From: Micromonospora solifontis
GTDB lineage: Bacteria > Actinomycetota > Actinomycetes > Mycobacteriales > Micromonosporaceae
Assembly: GCF_003725545.1 (NCBI RefSeq)
Contig: NZ_RJLN01000001.1
Location: forward strand, 109,626 to 173,625
Length of the DNA stretch: 64,000 nucleotides
Direction: 5' to 3'
How positions within the stretch are numbered: the first letter of the stretch is position 1; every line of letters begins with the position of its first letter. A program made the translations under genes and the position numbers. Positions 37,443 to 47,261 of this stretch are shown here, in pieces. Under the pieces are notes generated by a model. It worked only from the letters and a program-made list of their open reading frames with translations, was not told the origin of the DNA and did not search any database.

Positions 37443-37553
37443 TCAGGCCATGCCGGGGCTGGCCACCGGCAGACCGACCCGCTTGGCCGCGTCCAGGAGC
37501 GGCCGGTCGTAGGTGACGAAGGCGACGCCCGGTTCGCCGGATCGACGGGACAC
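37443..37553 (-). pseudogene. Remnant C-terminus of a PIN-domain (VapC-like) protein
   Basis: The minus strand reads, after an in-frame stop, GEPGVAFVTYDRPLLDAAKR then VGLPVASPGMA and a stop. This is the usual last strand and helix of PIN-domain nucleases (a T-x-D-x-x-L-x-x-A-A motif followed by V-x-V). The rest of the domain (about 90 residues) is missing, replaced by the start region of the LppU-like gene on the other strand. No antitoxin gene is nearby. Confidence 0.5.
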
Positions 37554-37614
37554 CGCGGGCGCCGATCCTCACCTATGGTGCGGTGTCCTCTCAGGCTTCT
37601 CCCAGGGAAGAGTC

Positions 37615-37980
37615 GTGACCGCACCCTTCACCAACCCACCACCCGTCCCGCCCGCGGTGCCCGGCCGGCCCGTGTTCCAGCGGGCCGCGGCACTCGGCCT
37701 CCTCGTGCCGGTGGCGATCGCCGGCGTGGTCGCCTGGGGAATCTCCACCGACCCGTCCTACGCGGAGGTCGGCGACTGCGTCCGCGCCGACGGGCCGAGC
37801 ACGAGCCCGGATGTCAGCGTGGTCGACTGCGGCGACCCGACTGCCGGCTACGTCGTGGTGGGCAAGGTCGAGGACAGCGCCGACGACGCCCGGTGCGCGC
37901 AGTTCCCCGGCACGGTGGCCAGCTACACCGAGCAGCGCGACTCGCGGGAGCTGCTGCTCTGCCTCGGCGAGAACGGTTGA
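37615..37980 (+). CDS. LppU/SCO3897-like membrane-anchored protein
   Basis: 121 aa. A Pro-rich N-terminus, one membrane helix (about residues 22-42, AAALGLLVPVAIAGVVAWGI), then an external domain with VGDCVRADG, VVDCGDPTAGYVVVGKVED and C...LCLGENG. This Cys pattern (V-G-D-C then V-D-C-x-x-P) is typical of the LppU/SCO3897 family, whose function is unknown. GTG 37615 follows AGGGAAGAG; an ATG at 37513 would add 34 residues that overlap the PIN remnant. Confidence 0.65.
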   Translation: MTAPFTNPPPVPPAVPGRPVFQRAAALGLLVPVAIAGVVAWGISTDPSYAEVGDCVRADGPSTSPDVSVVDCGDPTAGYVVVGKVEDSADDARCAQFPGTVASYTEQRDSRELLLCLGENG

Positions 37981-38011
37981 GGAGCGCCGCCGGGAGGCGG
38001 CCCATCTCGCG

Positions 38012-38129
38012 GCGCCGCTAGGAACTTGATGACGTGGACGACTCAGCCCCGGGGTGGCGCGGGACGCGGAGTGTGGGCCGCACCACCCCGGCGGCGGTGA
38101 GTCGTCTGCGACATCAAGTTCGTAGGCGC
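38012..38129. repeat. Very long imperfect inverted repeat at a convergent junction
   Basis: Left arm 38012-38057 and right arm 38083-38129, about 46 bp each, pair imperfectly: GGAACTTGATG with CATCAAGTTC, GACGACTCA with TGAGTCGTC, and CCGGGGTGG with CCACCCCGG. It is the longest of five repeats at convergent gene ends. It lies between the LppU-like gene and paaE. Confidence 0.85.
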
Positions 38130-38139
38130 ACCAAAGTCA

Positions 38140-38173
38140 TCCCGCCCTTCGCCGCGCGAGGGGAAGGGCGGGA
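38140..38173 (-). terminator. Terminator of the paa operon
   Basis: Perfect 11-bp arms TCCCGCCCTTC (38140-38150) and GAAGGGCGGGA (38163-38173), 8 bp past the paaE stop in the direction of transcription. It is separate from the long inverted repeat just beyond it. Confidence 0.8.
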
Positions 38174-38180
38174 CCGTGTC

Positions 38181-39314
38181 TCAGGCGTCGTAGTCGACCG
38201 TGAGCTTGTCGGTGACCGGGCTGGACTGGCAGGTCAGCACGTACCCGGCGGCCACCTCGTCCGGCTCCAGCGCGTAGTTGCGGGCCATGGTCACCTCACC
38301 GGAGACCACCTTGGCCCGGCAGGTCGAGCAGACCCCGCCCTTGCAGGCGTACGGCAGCTCGCCGCGGACCTTCAGCGCGGCGTCCAGCACCCGCTCGTCC
38401 CGGCCCATGGTGAAGCTCGACGAGCGTCCGTCCAGCACGATGGTCACCTCCGCGCCGGCGCCGGGCTCGTCGGCCGGGCGGCGGACCGGCTCCGGCGGCG
38501 CGTCGACGTGGAACAGCTCGGTGTGCACCGCCGCCTCGGGCAGCCCCCGGCCGGTGAGCACCGCCTTGGCGTCCAGCACCATGGCGTACGGGCCGCAGAG
38601 GAACCACTCCTCGACGCCCTCGCCGACGACGGTGTCCAGCAGCCGGGTCAGCCGCTCGGCGTCGATCCGCCCGGAGAGCAGCGGCGACTCGCCCTGCTCC
38701 CGGGAGAGCACGTGCACCAGGTGCAGCCGGGTCGGGTAGCGGTCCTTCAGGTCGGCGAGCTCCTCGGCGAACATCACCGAGTTCGCCGTCCGGTTGCCGT
38801 ACACCAGGGTGAAGGTGCTGGCCGGCTCGACGGACAGCGCCGTGGCGACCAGCGAGAGCACCGGGGTGATCCCGGAACCGGCGACCACCGCGCCGTAGCG
38901 CCGGGCCCGGTCCGGCGCGAAGGCCGAGGTGAAGTGCCCGAGCGGGGGCAGCACCTCGACGGTGTCGCCGCCGCGCAGCGCGCCGCAGGCGTACGCGGAG
39001 AAGGCGCCGCCGGGAATCTCCCGCACCCCGATCCGCAGCCGGCCGTGCCGGGCCAGCTCGTCCGGGGTCGAGCAGATCGAGTACGACCGCCGCACGTCCT
39101 CGCCGCCCGCGCCGGTGGCGCCGGTGGGCCCGTCCCCGGCGGGACGCCGGACGGTGAGGTGCTGGCCGGCGGAGAACGCGAAGGTCTCCCGCAGCTCCTC
39201 GGGCACGGCGAAGGTGATCGCCACGGCGTCGTCGGTGAGCCGGTCGACGGCGGCGACGGGCAGCGGGTGGAAGGCCGGCCGGCGACGGATCGGCCGGGTG
39301 ATGGTGACAGTCAC
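38181..39314 (-). CDS. paaE: Phenylacetyl-CoA epoxidase reductase subunit
   Basis: 377-aa electron-transfer subunit passing electrons from NAD(P)H to the PaaA diiron centre. FAD domain (residues about 10-115; RRSYSICS), NAD domain (AGSGITPVLSLV, VYGNRTANSVMFAEEL), and C-terminal plant-type 2Fe-2S ferredoxin domain (YACKGGVCSTCRAKV, LTCQ). The ferredoxin domain at the C-terminus is the PaaE arrangement. It begins with GTG overlapping the paaD stop and is last in the operon before a hairpin. Confidence 0.95.
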   Translation of the reverse strand: MTVTITRPIRRRPAFHPLPVAAVDRLTDDAVAITFAVPEELRETFAFSAGQHLTVRRPAGDGPTGATGAGGEDVRRSYSICSTPDELARHGRLRIGVREIPGGAFSAYACGALRGGDTVEVLPPLGHFTSAFAPDRARRYGAVVAGSGITPVLSLVATALSVEPASTFTLVYGNRTANSVMFAEELADLKDRYPTRLHLVHVLSREQGESPLLSGRIDAERLTRLLDTVVGEGVEEWFLCGPYAMVLDAKAVLTGRGLPEAAVHTELFHVDAPPEPVRRPADEPGAGAEVTIVLDGRSSSFTMGRDERVLDAALKVRGELPYACKGGVCSTCRAKVVSGEVTMARNYALEPDEVAAGYVLTCQSSPVTDKLTVDYDA

Positions 39315-39790
39315 AGCGCCTTCAGGTGGTCGAAGGGTTCGGAGCAGGCGCGGCAGCGCCAGAGGGCCTTGCACGCGGTGGAGCCGAAGCGGCTGACCTG
39401 CTCGGTCTCCGGCGAGCCGCAGCGGGGGCAGCGCACGGCGAGGGTCAGCGGCACCACGTTGCCGCCGCGGGCGGCGGACGCGGGCGGGGCGATGCCGGCG
39501 GCGGCCAGCTTGGCCCGGCCGCGCTCCGAGATCCAGTCGGTGCTCCACGCCGGGGCGTGCACCGTCCGGACCTCGGCGTCGGGGTGGCCGGCGGCGGCGA
39601 GCGCCCGGCGGATGTCCGCCCGGATCACGTCCATCGCCGGGCACCCGGTGTAGGTGGGGGTGATGGTGACCACGATCCGGCCGGTGGCCGGGTCCTCCTC
39701 GACCGACCGCAGGATGCCCAGCTCGTCGATGGTGATGACCCGGATCTCCGGGTCCACCACCCCCGCCACGGCCTCCCTCGGCGTGGTCAC
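39311..39790 (-). CDS. paaD: Phenylacetyl-CoA epoxidase assembly subunit PaaD
   Basis: 159 aa. The first 90 residues are a DUF59/MIP18-like domain (VVDPEIRVITIDELGILR, ITPTYTGCPAMDVIRADI), as in iron-sulfur assembly proteins. The C-terminus has a zinc-ribbon-like Cys set (RCPRCGSPETE, CKALWRCRACSEPFDHLK). PaaD is thought to help mature the iron-sulfur centre of the epoxidase. GTG start and stop overlap with paaC and paaE by four bases. Confidence 0.94.
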   Translation of the reverse strand: MTTPREAVAGVVDPEIRVITIDELGILRSVEEDPATGRIVVTITPTYTGCPAMDVIRADIRRALAAAGHPDAEVRTVHAPAWSTDWISERGRAKLAAAGIAPPASAARGGNVVPLTLAVRCPRCGSPETEQVSRFGSTACKALWRCRACSEPFDHLKAL

Positions 39791-40512
39791 CAGCGGGCCC
39801 CCGGGTGGGCGCGGTGCAGCACCTGCATCTCGGCCAGCAGGTACGAGAGGTGCTCGGTGTGCACGCCGTCCCGTCCGCCGCCCGGGGTCCACCGGGTCTC
39901 CGGGCGGGTCAGGGTCGCCTCGTCCAGCACGGCGGAGACGGTGGCGTCGAAGTCGGCCCGCAGGGTGGCCGGGTCGACCGGCGCCGCCGGGTCCGCCGTG
40001 AGGAGCTCGTGGGTGTACGGCCACACCTGGTCGACCGCCGCCTGCATGCGCCGGTGCGACTCCTCGGTGCCGTCGCCGAGCCGCTTCACCCAGAGCGCCG
40101 CGTGGTCCAGGTGGTACGCGGACTCCTTGCGGGCCTTCGCGCCGATCGCGGCGAGCCGCTCGTCGGCGCACCCGGCCAGCGCGGTGTAGAGCGGGAGCTG
40201 GTAGGCGGCCAGGAAGAACAGCTTCGCCATGGTGACCGCGAAGTCCCCGTTGGGCAGCTCCACCAGGAGACAGTTGCGGAACTCCCGGTCGTCGCGCAGG
40301 TACGCCAGCGCGTCCTCGTCCCGGCCGGCGCCCTCCAGCTCGCCCGCGTACGTGAGCAGCAGGCGGGCCGCGCCGAGCTGGTCGAGGGCGATGTTGGCCA
40401 GCGCGACGTCCTCCTCCATCTCGGGCGCGCGGGAGGTCCACTCGCCGAGCCGCTGCGCGGCGATCAGCGCGTCGTCGCCGAGGGCGAGGGTGAAGTCGAA
40501 CAAGGTGTTCAC
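39787..40512 (-). CDS. paaC: Phenylacetyl-CoA epoxidase structural subunit PaaC
   Basis: 241-aa ferritin-like subunit that pairs with PaaA but lacks a functional diiron site. Recognised by FTLALGDDALIAAQRLGEW, MEEDVALANIALDQLGAARLLL, YLRDDREFRNCLLVELPNGDFA in part, and KARKESAYHLDHAALWVKRLGDGT in part. GTG start overlapping paaB; overlap with paaD. Length is normal. Confidence 0.95.
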   Translation of the reverse strand: MNTLFDFTLALGDDALIAAQRLGEWTSRAPEMEEDVALANIALDQLGAARLLLTYAGELEGAGRDEDALAYLRDDREFRNCLLVELPNGDFAVTMAKLFFLAAYQLPLYTALAGCADERLAAIGAKARKESAYHLDHAALWVKRLGDGTEESHRRMQAAVDQVWPYTHELLTADPAAPVDPATLRADFDATVSAVLDEATLTRPETRWTPGGGRDGVHTEHLSYLLAEMQVLHRAHPGARW

Positions 40513-40829
40513 AGGTGCGCCACCCCGTCCGGCACCTCGTAGAAGGTGGGGTGGCGGTAGACCTTGTCGGCGGCCGGGTCGAAGAAGGCGTCCTTCTCGT
40601 CCGGGCTGGACGCGGTGATCGCGCTCGCCGGCACCACCCAGATGGAGACGCCCTCCTGGCGGCGGGTGTAGAGGTCCCGGGCGTTGCGCAGGGCCAGCTC
40701 GGCGTCGGGGGCGTGCAGGCTGCCGACGTGGGTGTGCGACAGCCCGCGCCGCGCCCGCACGAAGACCTCCCACAAAGGCGAAGGATCCTTCGCGCTGAGC
40801 TGGTCGGTTCGCTCGCTGCGCTCGCTCAC
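40509..40829 (-). CDS. paaB: Phenylacetyl-CoA epoxidase subunit PaaB
   Basis: 106-aa small subunit that bridges PaaA/PaaC dimers. Conserved [46 protein letters not shown] in part, and the C-terminal [14 protein letters not shown]. The first 17 residues ([17 protein letters not shown]) are an unusual Ser/Arg-rich lead. The start GTG overlaps the paaA stop. Confidence 0.93.
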   Translation of the reverse strand: MSERSERTDQLSAKDPSPLWEVFVRARRGLSHTHVGSLHAPDAELALRNARDLYTRRQEGVSIWVVPASAITASSPDEKDAFFDPAADKVYRHPTFYEVPDGVAHL

Positions 40830-41890
40830 GCTGCCACCTTTTCCTTGTTCTTCTGCTTCGCCGCGTACGCCGCGGCGGCCTCCCGTACCCACGCGCCCTC
40901 GGCGTGCGCGCGGCGCCGGTGCGCCATCCGCTCCCGGTTGCACGGGCCGTCGCCCTTGATCACCCGCATCAGCTCGTCGTAGTCGGGCTGGGTGTAGTCG
41001 TACGCCTGGCGCTCGTCGTTCCAGCGCAGCTCCGGGTCGGGCAGGGCCAGGCCGAGCACCTCCGCCTGCCCGACGCACATGTCCACGAAGCGCTGCCGCA
41101 GGTCGTCGTTGGAGAAGCGCTTGATCTTCCAGGCCATCGACTGGGCGCTGTGCGTCGAGTCGCCGTCCGGCGGACCGAACATCGCCAGTGAGGGGTACCA
41201 CCAGCGGTCGACGGCGTCCTGGGCCATCGCCTTCTGCGCCGGGGTGCCGTGCGCCAGGGTGTGCAGGATCTCGTAGCCCTGCCGCTGGTGGAACGACTCC
41301 TCCTTGCAGACCCGGATCATCGCCCGGGCGTACGGGCCGTAGGAGCAGCGGCAGAGCGGGACCTGGTTGACGATCGCGGCGCCGTCGACCAGCCACCCGA
41401 TCGCGCCCACGTCGGCCCAGGTCAGGGTCGGGTAGTTGAAGATCGAGCTGTACTTCTGCCGGCCGTCGAGCAGCAGTTGGACCAGCTCGTCCCGGCTGAC
41501 GCCCAGGGTCTCGGCCGCGGCGTAGAGGTAGAGGCCGTGGCCGGCCTCGTCCTGCACCTTGGCCAGCAGGATCGCCTTGCGCTTGAGCGAGGGGGCGCGG
41601 CTGATCCAGTTCCCCTCCGGCTGCATCCCGATGATCTCGGAGTGCGCGTGCTGGGCGATCTGCCGGATCAGGGTCTTCCGGTACGCCTCCGGCATCCAGT
41701 CCCGCGGTTCGATCTTCTGATCCGCGTCGATCACGTCCGTGAAGTACCCGTCGAGGTCCTCGTCCGGGGCCGGGCCACCGCGCCGGGCCCGCGCCGCGGC
41801 CTCCCGCAGCGCCGCCTCCGCCGCCTCCACCTCGCCGAGCAGGCCGCCGCCCGGGCCGTCCTCGGGCGCGGCGAAGTCGTTGCCATACAT
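40826..41890 (-). CDS. paaA: Phenylacetyl-CoA epoxidase catalytic subunit PaaA
   Basis: 354-aa diiron oxygenase that epoxidises the ring of phenylacetyl-CoA, the committed step of aerobic phenylacetate breakdown. Iron-ligand helices are seen as [13 protein letters not shown] and [13 protein letters not shown], with the earlier [19 protein letters not shown] in part. It heads the paaABCDE operon. paaK and the later genes of the pathway are not in the window. ATG 41890 follows a weak ribosome site; the upstream region has candidate operators. Confidence 0.96.
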   Translation of the reverse strand: MYGNDFAAPEDGPGGGLLGEVEAAEAALREAAARARRGGPAPDEDLDGYFTDVIDADQKIEPRDWMPEAYRKTLIRQIAQHAHSEIIGMQPEGNWISRAPSLKRKAILLAKVQDEAGHGLYLYAAAETLGVSRDELVQLLLDGRQKYSSIFNYPTLTWADVGAIGWLVDGAAIVNQVPLCRCSYGPYARAMIRVCKEESFHQRQGYEILHTLAHGTPAQKAMAQDAVDRWWYPSLAMFGPPDGDSTHSAQSMAWKIKRFSNDDLRQRFVDMCVGQAEVLGLALPDPELRWNDERQAYDYTQPDYDELMRVIKGDGPCNRERMAHRRRAHAEGAWVREAAAAYAAKQKNKEKVAA

Positions 41891-42260
41891 GAGGCCAGTG
41901 TTACAGCTCGCGCCCGATGACACCAGAGGGTGTAACAGGTTTCCCGGCGTACCGTCCGTCACCGGATGACGGCTTACGGTCAACCGGCCTGACCTGCGGA
42001 AATTGTGTGACGTCGGCCACGCGGGAAAGGTGAATCCTCCCAAGCACGGCAAAGAGGGCTATTGTCCCGCCTTCATGGCGAGTCGCCGGCCGCCGGGTGC
42101 TGGCATCGGGCCGGTCCGGAAGTAGACTTCGCCCGGCACACCGATCGGCTGCTGACGATCGCCACCGAGTTCCAGGCCATCTCCCCCGGCCTCGGCGATC
42201 AGGCCGTACCCATTCGGAACAGCCGGTCCCCCCGGCCAGACATCTGGAGTTCGCCCACTC
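41891..42260. other. 370-bp divergent intergenic region upstream of paaA
   Basis: No convincing gene is seen. It holds the probable paa promoter and operators (TGTWACA sites), a small hairpin CCGTCA-CCGGA-TGACGG at 41956-41972, and presumably the promoter of the divergent SxxK hydrolase gene. The rest shows no structure I could support. Confidence 0.5.
41898..41938 (-). promoter_or_regulatory. Pair of TGTWACA sites upstream of paaA
   Basis: TGTTACA (41899-41905) and TGTAACA (41931-41937) are inverted copies of each other. Their starts are 32 bp apart, about three helical turns. They lie 9-47 bp upstream of the paaA ATG. They may bind a repressor of the operon; no regulator gene is adjacent. 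Confidence 0.45.
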
Positions 42261-43262
42261 ATGCGACCTCGCGTGACCCTGGTGCTCGCCATCGTCGCGG
42301 TCCTCCTCGGTGGCGGCATGCTGGTGCCCGCCGCGTACGCCCGCCTCTCCGGCGGCGACGCGCTGCCCAGCCTCGGCGGCATCGGCGGCGGCACGGAGAA
42401 CGTGCCCGCGCCGCCCCCCAGCACGCCGCCCCCGCCGACCCTGGCCGCCGGTCCGGTCTCGGTGAACTTCAAGGGCGAGTTCTTCTCCTGGGCGCTGATG
42501 GACCGGACCACCGGCGAGATCAGCGGCGCCAAGAACATGGCCCAGACCAACTCCACCGAGTCGATGCTCAAGACCTGGATCGTCTCGGACTACCTGCGCC
42601 AGCTCGGCGACAAGCAGCCGACGGCCGCGCTCAAGAAGGCCGCGAGTGTGGCCATTCGGGACAGCAACGACGACGGGGCCAACGCCGTTTACCAGGCGGC
42701 CGGCGGGTCCTACAAGCCGCAGCCGAACGGCAAGCCGGACCCGGTGATCCAGCGGGCCATCAAGATCTGCGGCCTCACCGACACCAAGCGCAGCGGACCG
42801 CCCGCCCCCGCCATGTACAACGGCTGGTGGAGCTTCACCAGGATGTCCCCGCGGGATGCGGTCCGGCTCGGCGACTGCATCGCCGACGGCAAGGCCGCCG
42901 GGCCCAAGTGGACCAAGTGGGTCCTGAACGAGATGGCCAACGTCCGGGGCAGCGTCAAGGTCCAGCAGCAGAAGTCCGGCGGCGGCAAGTGGGGCATCAT
43001 CGACGGCCTGCCCGCCGAAATCAAGGCGCAGGGCCCGGTGAGCATCAAGAACGGCTGGACCCAGCTCGTCTACGACAACAACTGGCACGTCAACTGCCTG
43101 GCGGTCACCGACAAGTGGAGCCTCGCGGTGATGATGCGCTACCCGGCCAGCACCAGCCTGTCGTACGGCGCGAAGGTCTGCGCCAGCGTGGCCACCCAGC
43201 TGGTCACCCCGCAGCCCGGCGCCGCGCTCAAGGTGCCGCAGCAGCCGGTCGGGAAGCTCTGA
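42261..43262 (+). CDS. Exported beta-lactamase-like serine hydrolase
   Basis: 333 aa with an N-terminal signal/anchor (residues 5-28) and a Pro-rich linker. The active-site motifs of class A beta-lactamase/DD-peptidase relatives can be read: Ser101-M-L-Lys104 (SxxK), Ser135-Asn136-Asp137 (second motif) and Lys263-Asn-Gly265 (KxG). It may act on peptidoglycan or beta-lactams, or may be non-catalytic; the second motif differs from the classical SDN. Its stop overlaps the ATG of a paralog. Confidence 0.7.
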   Translation: MRPRVTLVLAIVAVLLGGGMLVPAAYARLSGGDALPSLGGIGGGTENVPAPPPSTPPPPTLAAGPVSVNFKGEFFSWALMDRTTGEISGAKNMAQTNSTESMLKTWIVSDYLRQLGDKQPTAALKKAASVAIRDSNDDGANAVYQAAGGSYKPQPNGKPDPVIQRAIKICGLTDTKRSGPPAPAMYNGWWSFTRMSPRDAVRLGDCIADGKAAGPKWTKWVLNEMANVRGSVKVQQQKSGGGKWGIIDGLPAEIKAQGPVSIKNGWTQLVYDNNWHVNCLAVTDKWSLAVMMRYPASTSLSYGAKVCASVATQLVTPQPGAALKVPQQPVGKL

Positions 43263-44206
43263 TGGCGGGCACCCGCCGCCGGCCGGGCAGCGACCACCGC
43301 ACGCTGACCTACAGCGCGGTCGCGGTGATCCTGGTCGGGCTGGTGCTGGTCTCGCTCCAGTTCGTGCCCGGCTCGCCGTTCCGCCCCACCGCCGCCTCGC
43401 ACACCGGCAACGCGAGCGGCCGGTCCACCGGTACGCCCACCGACCGGAGCACCCGTACCCAGCCGTCGCCGTCGCCCTCGCCCTCGCTGGAGCCGCTGCC
43501 GTTCCAGGCCCAGGACCTCGACGGTCTCGGCATCAAGGGCTGGTACTCCTGGGCCGTGCTGGACAAGCGGACCGGGAAGATCATCGGCTCGGCGAACATG
43601 AACGAGACCAGCACCACCGCCTCGATGATCAAGGCCTGGGTGGTCGCGGACTACCTGCGCCGGAGCGCCGAGGCGGGGAAGACCCCGAGCGACGCGAAGC
43701 TGGACGACGCCACGCAGATCATTCGCGACAGCAACAACACCAAGGCGCAGGAGTTCTACGAGAGCGTGGGCGGTTCGGCCTCGATCAAGCGGCTGATCTC
43801 GATCTGCAAGCTGACCGACAGCAAGGTCGCCAGCGACGGCGGCTGGAGCCGGACGATGCTGTCGCCCCGGGACACCGCGCGGCTCGGCCTCTGCATCGAC
43901 GACGGCCGGGCCGCCGGGCCGAAGTGGACCAAGTGGCTGCTCAACGAGATGCGGCTGGTCCGCGGTGACGGCGACTTCGGCATCCGTAAGGCTTTCCCCG
44001 CCGCCGAACAGAAGCAGATCGCCATCAAGAACGGCTGGATCGACCGGCAGAAGGAGCGGGAATACCACGTCAACTGCCTGGCGATCGGCGACACCTGGAC
44101 GATGGGCGTGATGGTCCGTACCCCGTTCAGCGCCACCGGCAGCTGGGATTACGGCATGAAGGCCTGCGAACGGGTCACCGAGGCGCTGCTCCGCGACGCC
44201 ACCTGA
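43262..44206 (+). CDS. Exported beta-lactamase-like serine hydrolase, tandem paralog
   Basis: 314 aa with a membrane helix (about residues 17-35), a Ser/Thr/Pro linker and the same hydrolase domain as the preceding gene. Motifs: S-M-I-K (ASMIKAWVVADYLRR), SNN (IIRDSNNTKAQ) and KNG (IAIKNGWIDRQ). AAGPKWTKWLLNEM is almost identical in the two. The start overlaps the upstream stop by one base (TGATG), so the pair is cotranscribed. A second copy may have a different substrate. The convergent mqnA gene follows 31 bp later. Confidence 0.7.
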   Translation: MAGTRRRPGSDHRTLTYSAVAVILVGLVLVSLQFVPGSPFRPTAASHTGNASGRSTGTPTDRSTRTQPSPSPSPSLEPLPFQAQDLDGLGIKGWYSWAVLDKRTGKIIGSANMNETSTTASMIKAWVVADYLRRSAEAGKTPSDAKLDDATQIIRDSNNTKAQEFYESVGGSASIKRLISICKLTDSKVASDGGWSRTMLSPRDTARLGLCIDDGRAAGPKWTKWLLNEMRLVRGDGDFGIRKAFPAAEQKQIAIKNGWIDRQKEREYHVNCLAIGDTWTMGVMVRTPFSATGSWDYGMKACERVTEALLRDAT

Positions 44207-44237
44207 TCCCACCCGCCGGTTCGTCCCGGACGGCCGG

Positions 44238-46438
<2,201 letters not shown>

Positions 46439-46452
<14 letters not shown>

Positions 46453-46476
46453 ACTTCGAAGTTATTCCTTCACACC
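46439..46476. promoter_or_regulatory. 38-bp concentric palindrome over the MFS start codon
   Basis: Outer arms GGTGTGAAGGA (46439-46449) and TCCTTCACACC (46466-46476) are perfect 11-mers. At their exact centre is the perfect palindrome ACTTCGAAGT (46453-46462). The ATG (46452-46450) lies between outer arm and core. It may be an ArsR operator, or an RNA hairpin hiding the ribosome site. Confidence 0.7.
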
Positions 46477-46498
46477 TGGGTTGCGCAATCCCCCGTCG

Positions 46499-47080
46499 TC
46501 AATCCACGGGCAGCGCCCGGTACTGCACGGCGACGCTTCGGGCGCCTTCGGGCGGGTTCGTCCGCAACCGTCGCCGGTACGGGTCCATCAATTCCTGGAT
46601 CGCGTTGTTGAGCCCGACCAGCTCCTCGGCGGTGAGCAGCAGCATGCCGTCGCTGAACCAGGCGGCCTCGTACCACTCGCGCGGCTCATCCGTCGCCCGC
46701 TTGAGCCAGTCCCGCACGCGCTGGCTGTCCCGGGCCATGTGGGCCTCGACCAGGGCCGCCTCGGCGGCGCGGGCGTCGGAGCCGGCGTCCGGGCCCGACT
46801 CGACGTAGTACGACGGGCTGAACGCCTGCCAGACCCGCTCCCGGGCGTCACCCCGGCCGGGGGCCTCCTCGATCAGCCCGTACTTCGCCAGCTCCCGCAG
46901 GTGGTAGCTGGTCGCGCTCGGCGACAGTCCGGCGATCTCGGCGCACTCGGTGGCGGTCGCACCGCCCTCCACCGTGCTGAGGTGTTCCATGATCGCCATG
47001 CGGGCCGGGTGGGCCAGGGCCCGCATCACCTGCGGGTCGCTGATCGTCACCCGGTGCTGTTCGGGGCGCGCCTCGGTCAT
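46499..47080 (-). CDS. ArsR family transcriptional regulator
   Basis: 193 aa. The N-terminal winged helix-turn-helix is clear (residues 14-85: QVMRALAHPARMAIMEHL, ATECAEIAGLSPSATSYHLRELAKYGLIEEA in part). The remaining about 100 residues are a helical effector/dimerisation region. No cysteine metal-binding motif is present, so it senses something other than metals. ATG 47080 gives the expected start. Operon with the MFS exporter suggests it represses that exporter. Confidence 0.88.
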   Translation of the reverse strand: MTEARPEQHRVTISDPQVMRALAHPARMAIMEHLSTVEGGATATECAEIAGLSPSATSYHLRELAKYGLIEEAPGRGDARERVWQAFSPSYYVESGPDAGSDARAAEAALVEAHMARDSQRVRDWLKRATDEPREWYEAAWFSDGMLLLTAEELVGLNNAIQELMDPYRRRLRTNPPEGARSVAVQYRALPVD

Positions 47081-47261
47081 GCCCCCAATGATCCCGCCCC
47101 GCCGTCGCCCCGGCGAAATTCGGTTGCCCGACCGGCCGCACGGAGTAAGCTGCTCTGTCCCGCCCGACGGCCGTGGTGAGTAGCACCGCACAGGACGTCC
47201 CGCGCCGACCGAGGTCGGAAACGCGAGCGGCAGCGTTTTTCCCGTGACGAGGAGTACGTGG

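Noticed and set aside
42062..43261. Plus-strand frame extending the second SxxK hydrolase upstream through the first
   Set aside because: The upstream portion is a shadow of the first hydrolase gene. The second gene has its own ATG overlapping the first stop.
47081..47261. Rifamycin-associated element before the HelR-like gene
   Set aside because: No match to the known GGGGCTTGCGGCAAGGCCC-type inverted repeat could be found by eye.
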